From: Burkholderiaceae bacterium 26
GTDB taxonomy: Bacteria; Pseudomonadota; Gammaproteobacteria; Burkholderiales; Burkholderiaceae
DNA length: 64,000 nucleotides
Direction: 5' to 3'
Assembly (NCBI GenBank): GCA_000955795.1
Contig: JYOB01000010.1
Span: 666,590-730,589, forward strand
Every line of letters starts with the position of its first letter. Within the stretch, counting starts at the first letter, position 1. The position numbers and the translations under genes are program-made. The notes below the pieces were generated by a model. It saw nothing but the letters and a program-made list of their open reading frames with translations, did not search any database and was not told where the DNA came from. This document shows positions 53,901-62,332 of the stretch, one piece after another.

Positions 53901-54669
53901 GCTGCGAGTACTGCTGCATCAGACCTTCCGGCTTGTAGTTGCTGCCGTACTTTGTGCAGTTCGCCTCCGGCTGCGACGGATCGCACACCTTCACACGCAC
54001 GTAGACCGACCAAACCTTAGACGCATTGGGAGACGCGCCAGAACTGTAGGTATTGACGGGATCCGAGTCCAGATTACCTTTATTGGTGAAATACAGTTTG
54101 TTGCCGGCGCCGTAGATGCGCACGCCGATACTGTTCCAACTGAACGGCGTAATTGCCGCCACTGTCGTGCCGCCGCTGACGGTGCGGTTTGGTGTTTCGC
54201 CAGAGCCGCCCTGGCCAGATGCCCAGGCTTTCTCAAGCACGGTAAGCGATGCTGTATCCGTGACGCGGTAGCCACCTGTCAGCGCCCATCGAAATGGATC
54301 GATGGTCTGCATCGCTGCCCAGTTCAGGAATGCGCCACTCCAGTAGTTATTGCCACTGGCACACTGATAGTTGCTATTTGCAGCCGTTGCCGGAACGAAA
54401 TAGTTGTTGGCGTCGACGTTGGCGTCGTATTGATACGTATAGCACTTGAGCGGATCGAAGTAACCGAGGTACTTGACCCCCGCCGAATAGCCGCTGACGT
54501 ACGCAATACTGTTGGCTGTCGGATACTCCACCGACAGCGAGAGCAGCAGATTGCCCGGCACCGACACGGAGCTGAAGAGCGGCTGGTCGGCCAGGTCGGT
54601 CTGTGCAGCCGACACCAGTAGTGCAGGTAACAACAAGGCGCTTGCAAGCAAGCCGCGCAGGAAAGTCAT
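50938..54669 (-). CDS. pilY1: Type IV pilus tip adhesin/assembly protein PilY1 (full length)
   Basis: A 1243-residue exported protein with a signal peptide (TFLRGLLASALLLPALLVSA, residues 2-21). The N-terminal half (to about residue 700) is the variable part that includes the putative tip adhesin region. The C-terminal half is the PilC/PilY1 beta-propeller: VGANDGMMHAFDG near residue 770, LIGGLGKGGKGYYALDITDP, and a calcium-loop-like element VADYTDNTADSIYAGD followed by LGNVWRFDL near residues 980-1008. PilY1 sits at the pilus tip with minor pilins and controls extension, retraction and adhesion. A GGAGCCC ribosome site precedes the ATG. Follows pilX by 71 bases. Confidence 0.93.
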   Translation of the reverse strand: MTFLRGLLASALLLPALLVSAAQTDLADQPLFSSVSVPGNLLLSLSVEYPTANSIAYVSGYSAGVKYLGYFDPLKCYTYQYDANVDANNYFVPATAANSNYQCASGNNYWSGAFLNWAAMQTIDPFRWALTGGYRVTDTASLTVLEKAWASGQGGSGETPNRTVSGGTTVAAITPFSWNSIGVRIYGAGNKLYFTNKGNLDSDPVNTYSSGASPNASKVWSVYVRVKVCDPSQPEANCTKYGSNYKPEGLMQQYSQRIRFGAFGYLNDSSIMRDGGVLRARMKFIGPTQPVPGKSPTTNTVAEWSATDGTMVSNPDTSDATATGVTNSGVMNYLNKFGSASKNYKTYDPVGELYYAGIRYYKNLGNVASYSSNTNATLVDGFPVIQTWDDPIQYSCQKNYILGIGDVNTHADANLPRSTIANTKYEPAMPAEVTSDTTVNVDSATSLVGKMEGIGSLNTASPSWCCGDNNTFLMAGLAYDSHVRDIRPNDFKDSLGNKSKIQTISTYWLDVQEYQQYKYQNQFWLAAKYGGFSVPSNYNVSNTTALAQSLWNASGNTDPNGKPMPDNYYLAGQADLMVNGLNSAFQNISNDIQAATTALAVSSANVSLTGNIGYSASYNSSTWTGDVVGSSLSFDAKTGLPTQTKAWSAQTQLANQSSSSRLIATSNSVGTAQGVPFQFAKLTTTNQSALSNSAVKNWNNQDFLNYLRGDSTNEGTNGKAVYRQRAFLLGDIVGSKVDAVGPPVAVLSSATNPGYALFKSTYASRNPVVYVGANDGMMHAFDGTVGRTTSGNELFAYVPSFLYQGPCTSGTCTPTVNGLASLGLSGTNFVHHAMVDATPQAFDIDLSRAGGAKPSSSSTSDWHTMLIGGLGKGGKGYYALDITDPTTITTETALAGKVMWEFGGPANAQQGTLGFTYGDPIVVKTKKYGWIVAVPSGYNNADGVGRLFILNPATGALLESISTGVGSASSPAGLAYASAYVADYTDNTADSIYAGDLLGNVWRFDLTAASGAYPAPTQIAQLTDPSGNAQPVTTPPLIEIQPNSLKRYVMVGTGRLLGSTDIASSQTQSFYVIYDGVVQRFNSSTDLPAGVTFPIQRKDLNADTNLLKGIGGAPTSVMGYYIDLGQSSNGVAERVNVAPVSNFGTVSFAANLPNGDACNPSGTNRVFSMDIGTGISRVVNSVGVLQPYFAGGGLVVDLSYLNVNGSVRLEAGTDNSAINSVPLVPTVVQAIRQINWREVPTAD

Positions 54670-54740
54670 AACAGAAGGGCTCCGCGAAGCGCTGGCCTTC
54701 CAACCTCGGTCACGAGTGGGGTGCATGGCAGTTCAGCAAC

Positions 54741-55343
54741 TCAGAGAGAAACAGTGGTCTGGAGGAACGTCTGGCTATTGCGCGGCCCATCGACCCGCAC
54801 GCTGATACGGTAGACAGGCACCGAAGGCGGCTGGGCCTGACCACGATACGGCAGAACAGTCCCCCCCTTGGCGGAACCGATCGAACTGACAACGCAAGCA
54901 TTGGAGGGATCAGTCGAGCCTGTCGCGTTACAGAGGCGATCGATCATGTAGTAAATAGTGATGCCGTCGCCGCCGTTGATCTTGGTGTTGGCGACCGGGG
55001 TATCCAAGGCGACCAGGCTGTTTGGCAGGCCATGCTTGTCCGTGGGCTGCATCGTGGCGTAATAGCCGCTTGCAGCCTGGTTGCTCTGGCGCACCGCTTC
55101 CTGGTTAAGCGCACCGCTGGTCAGGGCAGCCTTGGCGGCCACAATGCCCAACTCACCGCGGTTGGTCATATCCCGCTTGAATGCGAGGTTGCCCGCGTTG
55201 AACAGCGCGGCATCGGACGAGCGAAACAGCGCAACGGTGCCGATGGCCAGGATGACCACGGCAATCAGCGCAATCAGCAGAACAATGCCGGACTGACGCC
55301 GACGCAAGGCGCGATTCGACCGAAACTTGAGCGTGGTTGGCAT
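54741..55343 (-). CDS. pilX: Minor pilin PilX
   Basis: A 200-residue type IV minor pilin. A basic leader (residues 1-19) ends at glycine before IVLLIALIAVVILAIG; like other PilX proteins it lacks glutamate at mature position 5, so it belongs at the filament tip. The globular part contains paired cysteines (LCNATG and NACVVSS). It starts two bases after pilW and precedes pilY1, the usual order. Confidence 0.88.
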   Translation of the reverse strand: MPTTLKFRSNRALRRRQSGIVLLIALIAVVILAIGTVALFRSSDAALFNAGNLAFKRDMTNRGELGIVAAKAALTSGALNQEAVRQSNQAASGYYATMQPTDKHGLPNSLVALDTPVANTKINGGDGITIYYMIDRLCNATGSTDPSNACVVSSIGSAKGGTVLPYRGQAQPPSVPVYRISVRVDGPRNSQTFLQTTVSL

Positions 55344-55345
55344 CG

Positions 55346-56593
55346 TCAGCGCTGCAACAACGTGTTGCGCAAAGGAATCGTGGCTTCCAACACGCGGTAA
55401 CGATAGTTCTGCTCCGCGCCTGCGAGCTTCCGTGTGTAGGCCAGCCCAGGTACATCGGCAAACAAGACCAGCGGCCCCGAACTGACGACGCCCGTTGCGG
55501 TGGTTGCGCTGGCACTCGTCACGTATTGCTGCGCGCGTTCGAGCAACGACGTCCGCAGGATCAAACCAATACGTATCGCCTTGATCGCATAGAGATTGGC
55601 CGCGGCAGTCTGCGTGCCGTTGGACAGCGTAGCCGCATCGAATGCGCCCGTCGGCGCTTGCCAGCTGACGTTACCGGTGTTGTTCGGATCGATGCCGTAC
55701 AGAGCATGCATTTCCACCACGCCATCGGTAAGTGGGATTGCGGTATAACCGTTGCCCCCCGATTGCAGCAAGTCGTAAAACATCAACGTGTTATTGGCGC
55801 CTACGCCATACACCCCAAAGGCCGGCAAGTTGCCGCCGCCGACATTGCCGAGGTTCATGGCAACGCCCGTTGCCGAGACGCTGGCCGCATTGCCATCCTT
55901 GCCGACCGACGCGTCATAGGCACCGGCCAGCGGCAGTTGCACGGCGACGCTGCCGGTAAAGCCGGTCTGCACTTGTCCGACATAGCAAGGCTGTACGTTG
56001 CCCTGGGCATTGTTGCGGTCTGCCATGAGCACAAGGTTGCCAGCATTGAAGGTCATGGTGTTGATCAGACTAAGGCTCACCACGCTTCCGGAAATCGTCG
56101 GTGCGGTATTGGAAAACTCGGTCGGAATCTCTCCATAGCCAGCATTGCCCGCCATGGTGATGATCGCGTCAGAACTTCCGGTGGTCAGGGGCGTGCCGTT
56201 TTGCACGATCAGTAGCGGAGCCAATCGGAACCCGCCCAACTGCGTCGACAGTTTGTCGAACGGCGGCGGAACCTTGGTCGGTGACGGGAGAATCTGATCA
56301 CCGTTCAAATTGACATTCAGGTGGCAGCCATAGGTCAGCGGCCAGTTCTGGGAATAACCCGACCCTGCACTGCGGATCGCCTTATCCAACTGGTACAAAG
56401 CGAACACACCGCTTTGGTTGATGTCGCTGACTGACATCGTGGTGCGCTTGCGCCCTTCCGACACGCTCATCAGGCCAAACACTGCACCCACAATGACCAT
56501 GCTGACGACCAACGCCACCATCAGCTCAATTAGGCTGAGGCCGGTCTGGCGGGCGGCACGCAATGGCCGCTTGGCTGGAGTTCCGGCGTTCAC
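55346..56593 (-). CDS. pilW: Minor pilin PilW
   Basis: A 415-residue minor pilin. The leader ends RAARQTG, followed by the mature helix LSLIELMVALVVSMVIVGAV with E5 in place. The large C-terminal domain is typical of PilW, with MHALYGIDPNNTGNVSW near residue 310 and VEATIPLRN-like ending. The start is a GTG at 56593 that overlaps the pilV stop (GTGA), which indicates coupled translation; a longer frame would run deep into pilV. Confidence 0.88.
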   Translation of the reverse strand: MNAGTPAKRPLRAARQTGLSLIELMVALVVSMVIVGAVFGLMSVSEGRKRTTMSVSDINQSGVFALYQLDKAIRSAGSGYSQNWPLTYGCHLNVNLNGDQILPSPTKVPPPFDKLSTQLGGFRLAPLLIVQNGTPLTTGSSDAIITMAGNAGYGEIPTEFSNTAPTISGSVVSLSLINTMTFNAGNLVLMADRNNAQGNVQPCYVGQVQTGFTGSVAVQLPLAGAYDASVGKDGNAASVSATGVAMNLGNVGGGNLPAFGVYGVGANNTLMFYDLLQSGGNGYTAIPLTDGVVEMHALYGIDPNNTGNVSWQAPTGAFDAATLSNGTQTAAANLYAIKAIRIGLILRTSLLERAQQYVTSASATTATGVVSSGPLVLFADVPGLAYTRKLAGAEQNYRYRVLEATIPLRNTLLQR

Positions 56594-57075
56594 GGCAGCA
56601 CCACCTGCGTCACATACCGGCTCGTGCTGCTCATACCCGCGGTCGCGTTCACACCGTGAGACGGCGCTTGCCAAGTGATGGTGATCGTCGCGATATTGGT
56701 CGTGCTATCGACGGAGACCGAACCCGTACCGTTAGGCAGGCCACCGAGTCCGCTACCGACGGGGCTTGATGCGCTGGCCGTCCTGTAGCTCACGTTGGTA
56801 CCAACCATCGTTTGCCACGCAGCGACCGACGACGCCGGCAGATTGACCGTGTGGTTCTGCCACATCGTGCTGGCCAGTTCATTGGCCAACAAAGCGGCCC
56901 GGTTGCGGTCTTCGGCGTCAACCGACACCTGCGAGGCACGAATTTGCGCCATCACCATGGCCGTCAACGCCACGGTCAGCAGCAACATCGCAATCAGCAC
57001 CTCAATAAGCGTCATCCCGCTCTGCGAGCGTGAGCTGCATTCGACGAGGTTTGGGGCGGGGTTAGCTGCACGCAT
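56590..57075 (-). CDS. pilV: Minor pilin PilV
   Basis: A 161-residue minor pilin. The leader ends SRSQSG, followed by MTLIEVLIAMLLLTVALTAM with E5. A globular domain of about 110 residues follows, ending SSTSRYVTQVVLP. The ATG at 57075 overlaps fimT by 14 bases. It belongs to the priming complex with PilW, PilX, PilE and FimU-type pilins. Confidence 0.87.
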   Translation of the reverse strand: MRAANPAPNLVECSSRSQSGMTLIEVLIAMLLLTVALTAMVMAQIRASQVSVDAEDRNRAALLANELASTMWQNHTVNLPASSVAAWQTMVGTNVSYRTASASSPVGSGLGGLPNGTGSVSVDSTTNIATITITWQAPSHGVNATAGMSSTSRYVTQVVLP

Positions 57076-57667
57076 CTGGACTACCCTGCGACAAAGACTT
57101 GCTCGGATCGCACACACGGATCGAACCGCCCAGGCTCACGGTCACGTTCAGTGCGCGCGCAGTAGAAGACCGGCTGTTCGTCACGTTGTAAGTCACAGTG
57201 CCCGAGGTCGGAACGGTGCAGTTGTACGTGCCATCGTTGAGCGTGGTCAGCCGGCCCAACGAGTTGAAGCAGATCGAAGCTGGCCCCGCGAGTTGCGCGT
57301 TGGGCGAAGCGGCGCCAATTGCACCGCTTTGCACCATCAACGGGAACGCGGATTTGGTGTACGACTCGCCTGCTGTCGTGTTCGGGATCACGGTAGCGAA
57401 CCAGTTCTTGCCATTCGCTTGGGCTGCCACACCGTCCCCCGGCGCGCTATTTGTCAGCACCAGAGCCACTTGGCGATGGCGGCGCGCCGCCTCGGCTTGG
57501 GCAACGCGCAGACCGTTCTGCAGTGATTCGGCCGCGGTACGCACCTGCGCATCCTGAATCCAGCCCGTAAAACTCGGTGCCGCCAGGAGCATCAAAAAGG
57601 CAAACACCGAAATCGTGACGAGCAGTTCGATCAGCGTGAAGCCGCGGCGCCGGGCGCCTGCGACCAT
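57062..57667 (-). CDS. fimT: FimT/GspH-type minor pilin
   Basis: A 201-residue pseudopilin of the FimT/GspH family. The prepilin site is RRRG before FTLIELLVTISVFAFLMLLA. The body has GspH-type features, including AESLQNGLRVAQAEAARRHR and SICFNSLGRL, and a C-terminal pair of cysteines (RVCDPSKSL and DACS). FimT in other species binds DNA during uptake; FimU primes assembly. The ATG at 57667 overlaps the pilE stop by one base. Confidence 0.87.
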   Translation of the reverse strand: MVAGARRRGFTLIELLVTISVFAFLMLLAAPSFTGWIQDAQVRTAAESLQNGLRVAQAEAARRHRQVALVLTNSAPGDGVAAQANGKNWFATVIPNTTAGESYTKSAFPLMVQSGAIGAASPNAQLAGPASICFNSLGRLTTLNDGTYNCTVPTSGTVTYNVTNSRSSTARALNVTVSLGGSIRVCDPSKSLSQGSPDACS

Positions 57668-58188
57668 CAGCACGACTGCCCTCGCTTAGTCACCCAGCAC
57701 GTCGTGGACGTGTTCCAGCCCGCAGGTGCTGCCGTCGTCTGCTGAACGTTTGCTTCATTCACCGTGTAGGTGAAGCCCGCTGTGGTTCCGGAGCCCGTGG
57801 CGGTCATCGTGTAGGTATTACCGGTGCCCCCAATCGAGCAAACCAACGAAAACTCGGCCACAGCCGAAATCGCCTGACAGGGCGGGGTGAATGTCCCGAC
57901 CGCTGCGTAGGTGCGGTTGTCCTGGTAATACTGTTCCATCTGCGCGCGAATACCCGCGAGCATGTTGGTCACGTTGGCCAGCTTGCCACGCGTGATGTAG
58001 TCGGTATAGCTGGGATAGGCGATCGTCGCCAAGATGGCCACGATGGCCACCGTAATCATGAGTTCGACAAGCGTGAACCCAGATGCACGCGCAATTGCCG
58101 GACGCAACCGTGCTCTTCGAACGGAAGAGTGAACGGCCAAATCGGAATCACGCGACACGCTTGCGTTAACGCAGAGCGGCGCAGACAT
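57667..58188 (-). CDS. pilE: PilE-like type IV pilin
   Basis: A 173-residue pilin, first gene of the left cassette. The prepilin site RASG precedes FTLVELMITVAIVAILATIA with E5. The body shows GKLANVTNMLAGIRAQMEQY and a C-terminal cysteine pair. The 36-residue leader is longer than usual; an in-frame GTG at 58134 would give an 18-residue leader. It is a minor pilin of the PilE type rather than the major pilin PilA by context. Confidence 0.83.
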   Translation of the reverse strand: MSAPLCVNASVSRDSDLAVHSSVRRARLRPAIARASGFTLVELMITVAIVAILATIAYPSYTDYITRGKLANVTNMLAGIRAQMEQYYQDNRTYAAVGTFTPPCQAISAVAEFSLVCSIGGTGNTYTMTATGSGTTAGFTYTVNEANVQQTTAAPAGWNTSTTCWVTKRGQSC

Positions 58189-58784
58189 GTCAATGCCGCC
58201 GCAGAACGTTCGACCGCGAAAGAGTTATCTTGACCCAATACATGTAGCCCCCCGGCTGCTTGAAATAACAAATGCATCTACGTAAAGACGCATCATTCCC
58301 GATTACCCGACTACTTTCTTTTGATTCTGCTGCCTGTGATATCTGGCAGATACGACGTCAAGGCGAATGGTCGCAATCATGGAGGATGCTGCGGACCAGT
58401 GTCAATAGACGGTCCCCGACGAGCGGGCATCGTTTGTTGGGACAATGCAACCGCTGGATTGCCCGGATTTGAGCACGGGGACCAGCGTTGCTTTGCCTGA
58501 AGCAGGGGTGTCCACAGCCAGAAGAGCCGCCGGGTGGTCAAAACCAATTGCGATGGGTGAACCACCACGGCAGCTCCAACTCCGCCCGGGCAACCGATAT
58601 ACGGCCCTTGATGGTTCGCCCCAAACAAACCAGCGCAGTGTTGAGAGGCGCGGCGATAAAACAGCATCACGAACGGTGAAGACCGTCGCCAGGCTGCCAG
58701 CGCAGCATATTGACCAGATGTGACAGTTATACGGCCAAATTGGCACTAACTTAAGCGGCTCTTTCAAAACGCGTTAGCCGAGTC
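58189..58784. other. 596-base spacer between two divergent pilus cassettes
   Basis: This gap holds the promoters of both cassettes. It is slightly less GC-rich next to pilE. No gene, transposon end or repeat is convincing; frames of about 90-120 codons on both strands in 58377-58767 look like chance. A TGGCAC element at 58738 is a partial sigma-54 match, but its spacing is wrong by one base. Confidence 0.5.
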
Positions 58785-58976
58785 ATGCCTGCCCACCCCC
58801 ACAACCGATTCCAGCGCGGTGCAATCCTGCTCGAAGGTCTCATTGCCTTGGCGATTCTGTCGCTCGGTGCGGCAGCCATGTTCCGCACGTTCGATTACCT
58901 GGAAGCTACCAGCCACGCTGCCCGCCAACTCAGCGACGAAGGCCGCCGCCTACTCGACTTCGCCCAGACCCGCTGA
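58785..58976 (+). CDS. Helix-only PilV-like prepilin, first gene of the second cassette
   Basis: A 63-residue peptide. The leader ends FQRG and is followed by AILLEGLIALAILSLGAAAM with E5, a complete class III prepilin signal and N-terminal helix. The helix continues amphipathically to the stop at residue 63, with no globular domain. pilW-like starts one base later, so there is no room for a missing domain and no frameshifted remnant. It could be a mini-pilin or the result of an internal deletion in a pilV ancestor. Confidence 0.72.
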   Translation: MPAHPHNRFQRGAILLEGLIALAILSLGAAAMFRTFDYLEATSHAARQLSDEGRRLLDFAQTR

Positions 58977-58977
58977 G

Positions 58978-59901
58978 ATGCCGCGCCTGCTCCCCAAGCC
59001 CGTACGCGGTGTATCGCTAGTCGAAATGCTGATCGGCATGACCATCGCTCTGATGGTGTTGGCCATCGCATTGCAGTTGATGCTGCTTGCCCGGGCTCGC
59101 TACCAGCGGTTGGCCGATGAGGCACTCATCGAGGAACGCGGCAACCAAGCGTTGGAACTGCTAGGACGAGCCGTGCGGCAGGCGGGGTGGATCACCGACA
59201 CCCCAGCCTCAACATCGATACGCAGTTGGCCCCATACGGAAGCGCCATCGCTGATGGGCGCCGAGAATTGCCGCGACCCGAAGAGCACGCCAGCGTTCGG
59301 GTGCAATCGCAACGACGGCAAAACCGGCGATGCGCTGCTCGTTCGCTTCGCCGGTCGCAGCGCGAAGCCGGACGGGGTGGACGCCGACGGGGCCACGCGC
59401 GACTGTGGCGGCTACGGCGTGCCAGAGCGCGTCGCAAGCGAGAGCGATCCGCATCCTGGCCGCATGCTTTTGTTCGTCGGACCTAACTCTACAGATAAAG
59501 AACTTGAACTCAGATGCAAATCCCTCGACCGCAAAGACCCGTCCAAGGACGGCGATGCCCAGGGCATGGTGCGAGGTGTCGAAACATTGCAGCTCCTCTA
59601 CACGCTTGGACCCTTCGCATCCGCGCCTCGCATAACAAAATCGGCACGTGCCATGACGAATGAAGACTGGGGCCGCGTCCGGGAGGTTCACGTTTCGATT
59701 ATCGTGCGCGGCGAGAGATCTTCGGCCAGGAAGCCCGTCGCGAGCACGATTGCGCTCTTCCCACATCTACCAAGGAATCACGTCGAAGCGCTTCGCGAAG
59801 ACTTGAGCTTCACCCCCGCTGATCCTGGTCGCAACCGTGCGCACTTCGTCGCCACGTTCGCCGTACGCAATCCGCTCGTTTGCGAGGTCAACGCGTGTTG
59901 A
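58978..59901 (+). CDS. PilW-like minor pilin, second cassette
   Basis: A 307-residue minor pilin, about 100 residues shorter than the left PilW. The prepilin site PVRG precedes VSLVEMLIGMTIALMVLAIA with E5. The head domain has four cysteines (ENCRDPK, FGCNRN, RDCGGY and LRCKSL). Start ATG at 58978, one base after the mini-PilV stop. Its frame overlaps the next gene by a few bases. Confidence 0.82.
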   Translation: MPRLLPKPVRGVSLVEMLIGMTIALMVLAIALQLMLLARARYQRLADEALIEERGNQALELLGRAVRQAGWITDTPASTSIRSWPHTEAPSLMGAENCRDPKSTPAFGCNRNDGKTGDALLVRFAGRSAKPDGVDADGATRDCGGYGVPERVASESDPHPGRMLLFVGPNSTDKELELRCKSLDRKDPSKDGDAQGMVRGVETLQLLYTLGPFASAPRITKSARAMTNEDWGRVREVHVSIIVRGERSSARKPVASTIALFPHLPRNHVEALREDLSFTPADPGRNRAHFVATFAVRNPLVCEVNAC

Positions 59902-60518
59902 CTTCGCAGACGCACGATCGCGGCTTCTCGATCATTCTTGTCATCGGTGCGTTGAGCACCATCAGCCTCTTGATGGTCGCTGCACTTCATTTAGTACAGG
60001 ATCACCGTCGTCGGTCCTCGCTCTTCGCCGACCACGCACTTGCGCTGCAGGAGGCTGAAGCCGCTCTAGCAGTCGCCGAATGTGAGCTGGCGCTCGCAAC
60101 GGACACCCCCTCGTTAGGCGACTGCACTCCCGCGCCAAGTGCCGCGCGTATCACTGCACTCAACCCCATCAACTTGGCAGGCTTTGTACGGGGGCACTGT
60201 GGGCAGGACACGCCACGGCGTGGGCTCTGCTGGCCGGCCGAAGGCCTGTCTGCTCAGGCGCTGGCGGGGTTAGCCGGCACAACGAGCAGCAACGCCGTGC
60301 CCCTGCCCAGGACGACCACGGTCAGCCCCCGGCAACCAATGCGCAATGCCCGCTACATCATTGAACCGATCCCGGATACGCAAGTCGGTCAATGGGTCGA
60401 CGCCGGCACCCCACCTTCGCCCTGGCTCTTTCGAATTACGGCCGTGGGCTTTAGCGCGGACGAGCACGTCAATGTGCTGCTGCAGACTGTCTACCGGCCC
60501 AGGGCGATTCAACCATGA
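59895..60518 (+). CDS. PilX-like minor pilin, second cassette
   Basis: A 207-residue protein. The prepilin site is HDRG before FSIILVIGALSTISLLMVAA, lacking E5 as expected for PilX. The body has a cysteine-containing segment (ECELALATD, GDCTP, GHCGQD, GLCWPAEG). No ATG is available; a GTG at 59895 or a TTG at 59898 that overlaps the pilW-like stop are the likely starts. The PilY1-like gene overlaps its stop (ATGA). Confidence 0.78.
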   Translation: MLTSQTHDRGFSIILVIGALSTISLLMVAALHLVQDHRRRSSLFADHALALQEAEAALAVAECELALATDTPSLGDCTPAPSAARITALNPINLAGFVRGHCGQDTPRRGLCWPAEGLSAQALAGLAGTTSSNAVPLPRTTTVSPRQPMRNARYIIEPIPDTQVGQWVDAGTPPSPWLFRITAVGFSADEHVNVLLQTVYRPRAIQP

Positions 60519-62332
60519 ACGCGCGACGGCTCAGCGCGTGGCTGGTAGCCGCGCTTGCCTGCTCGGCTCCCGCAGCGACCGGCAACCACCCGACAGGCCA
60601 ACTACCCACGCACATCCTCGCCGCACGCGGTAACGATGCCTGGAGCGGTCGGCTGCGGGCGCTGCAGTTTTTGCCGACGCTCGGCACGGTTGATGCGCCG
60701 TTGCCGCCCGATCTTTGGGAGGCGGCGTGGATACTCGATGAGGCGTCTCACGACGAACGCCAACTCTGGACATTCCGTCACGGCGACGGGGCGGAACGCA
60801 GGCCGGCACGGCTGCGTTGGGAAGCACTCTCTTCAGCGCAGCAAACGGCCGTTGACTCAGCCAGCGATCTTGGCATCAAGCGTATCCATTATCTGCACGG
60901 CGCGCGCTACGCCGAGTTCGACGGAACCGGCCTACGACGGCGTACGTCGATCTTGGGTGCCATGCATGGCGCACGTGTGCAGTTGCTTGGGCCACCCGGT
61001 TTCGTACTCGACCCTCGTCATGCGAGTTTCCGCGAGGCGCACGCACAGCGGCCGTGGATGGTCTATGTGGGTGCAAACGATGGTCTATTGCATGGCTTCG
61101 ATGCACGCACCGGCGTGGAACGCTTTGCCGTCATTTCCGACGCCACTCTGCCGACCGCTGCGCGCAACACATCACCCGGCCAGCCTGTGCCGGGCCCTGT
61201 GTGCAGCCGGCCGTTTGTCGCCGACGCATGGACGGGTTCGCGATGGCAGTCGCTACTCGTGTGCGGAAATGGCCCAATGGGCACTGGCCTTTTCGTTGTC
61301 GACGTCACGGATCCAACCTCCCCCTCCCCTCCACCCGTGCTGGCCTATGACGCCAGCGACGACGCCACGGTCGGGCACATCAACGGCCCTATTCCCATTG
61401 TTCCGCTCGCCAGCGCCGGTACCGGTGAGTCGCACTGGTTCATCGTCGCAGGCAACGGCCGCGGAAACCCGAGCAAGGTCAGCCGCCTGCTGTTGCTGGC
61501 GCTCGACCGATCGAAACATCCTGCCTATACGATCGACGTGCCAGCCAAAACCGGCGAACTGGGCTCGCTTGGCGGCCTAGGCTCACCCGCGGTGGCGCTA
61601 GCGCCGCAAGGGCATGCCACCCTCGCCTATGCCGCAGACAAGCAAGGCCAAATCTGGCGCTTTAATCTCAGCGGCGTGGCGCCATGGACAAACGCGCTCG
61701 GGCGTAATGAAACGGAGCGAAGCACTCCATTTTTCAGCGCTGTTTCGCGCAGCAAACTCACGCAACGTATTGGACCGATTTTGATAGCCGCCACTACCGG
61801 GGGGCCGTTGCTTGTGTTCACTGCAGTCGACACTACTGGGGGCGCCACGCTGTACGGCGTGATCGACACCGGCGACCGCAACCTATCGCGCGAAAGCCTG
61901 GCTGGCCTGCGTGTTACCGAAGCAGCAGGCAGCGTAACGATCCAGCCGGGCAACGAGAGGGCCACAAGCGGCTGGCGCATTGACTTACCCAGCGGGCAAG
62001 TGCCGGACGACCTCGCCCGCGCAGGTTCACACGACTTTCTGCTCACCACACGCGACACGGCTGGCCGTAAACACGCCTATCTCCTCGATTCGCGCACCGG
62101 CTTGCCTGCCGATAGCGAGGGCCACACCGGACAGATACTCGTTGGCACACCGCTCATCACCACGATCGACGCGCCGCCAACTCAGACGCCGAGCGGCACA
62201 ACCATACAAACCACCCGCACCACCCTGTGGCAAGCCGATGAAAGCCACATCCACCAAATGGATACCCGGATCTACTCACGCCAACTGGGCCGGCTAAGCT
62301 GGCGCGAGATGACGGAAATGGGGGCGCGCTGA
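60515..62332 (+). CDS. Half-length PilY1-like protein, second cassette
   Basis: A 605-residue exported protein with a short signal peptide (residues 1-22, ending APAAT). It consists mainly of the PilY1 C-terminal beta-propeller: WMVYVGANDGLLHGFDARTG near residues 180-200, the block LVCGNGPMGTGLFVVDVTDP, and AYAADKQGQIWRFNLSG near residue 380. The N-terminal adhesin half of the long PilY1 is absent. At the place of the calcium loop, the two conserved acidic residues are replaced by Q and T, so calcium control is probably lost. It overlaps pilX-like and its last base is shared with the PilE-like start. Confidence 0.82.
   Translation: MNARRLSAWLVAALACSAPAATGNHPTGQLPTHILAARGNDAWSGRLRALQFLPTLGTVDAPLPPDLWEAAWILDEASHDERQLWTFRHGDGAERRPARLRWEALSSAQQTAVDSASDLGIKRIHYLHGARYAEFDGTGLRRRTSILGAMHGARVQLLGPPGFVLDPRHASFREAHAQRPWMVYVGANDGLLHGFDARTGVERFAVISDATLPTAARNTSPGQPVPGPVCSRPFVADAWTGSRWQSLLVCGNGPMGTGLFVVDVTDPTSPSPPPVLAYDASDDATVGHINGPIPIVPLASAGTGESHWFIVAGNGRGNPSKVSRLLLLALDRSKHPAYTIDVPAKTGELGSLGGLGSPAVALAPQGHATLAYAADKQGQIWRFNLSGVAPWTNALGRNETERSTPFFSAVSRSKLTQRIGPILIAATTGGPLLVFTAVDTTGGATLYGVIDTGDRNLSRESLAGLRVTEAAGSVTIQPGNERATSGWRIDLPSGQVPDDLARAGSHDFLLTTRDTAGRKHAYLLDSRTGLPADSEGHTGQILVGTPLITTIDAPPTQTPSGTTIQTTRTTLWQADESHIHQMDTRIYSRQLGRLSWREMTEMGAR

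Noticed and set aside
58738-58755. Possible sigma-54 promoter (TGGCAC with a downstream GC) before the second pilus cassette
   Set aside because: The distance between GG and GC is 11 bases rather than 10 and the -12 element is TAAGC instead of TTGC.
58377-58767. Possible small genes in the pilus spacer
   Set aside because: Overlapping frames of 90-120 codons on both strands, with no ribosome site and no recognisable protein; best explained by base composition.
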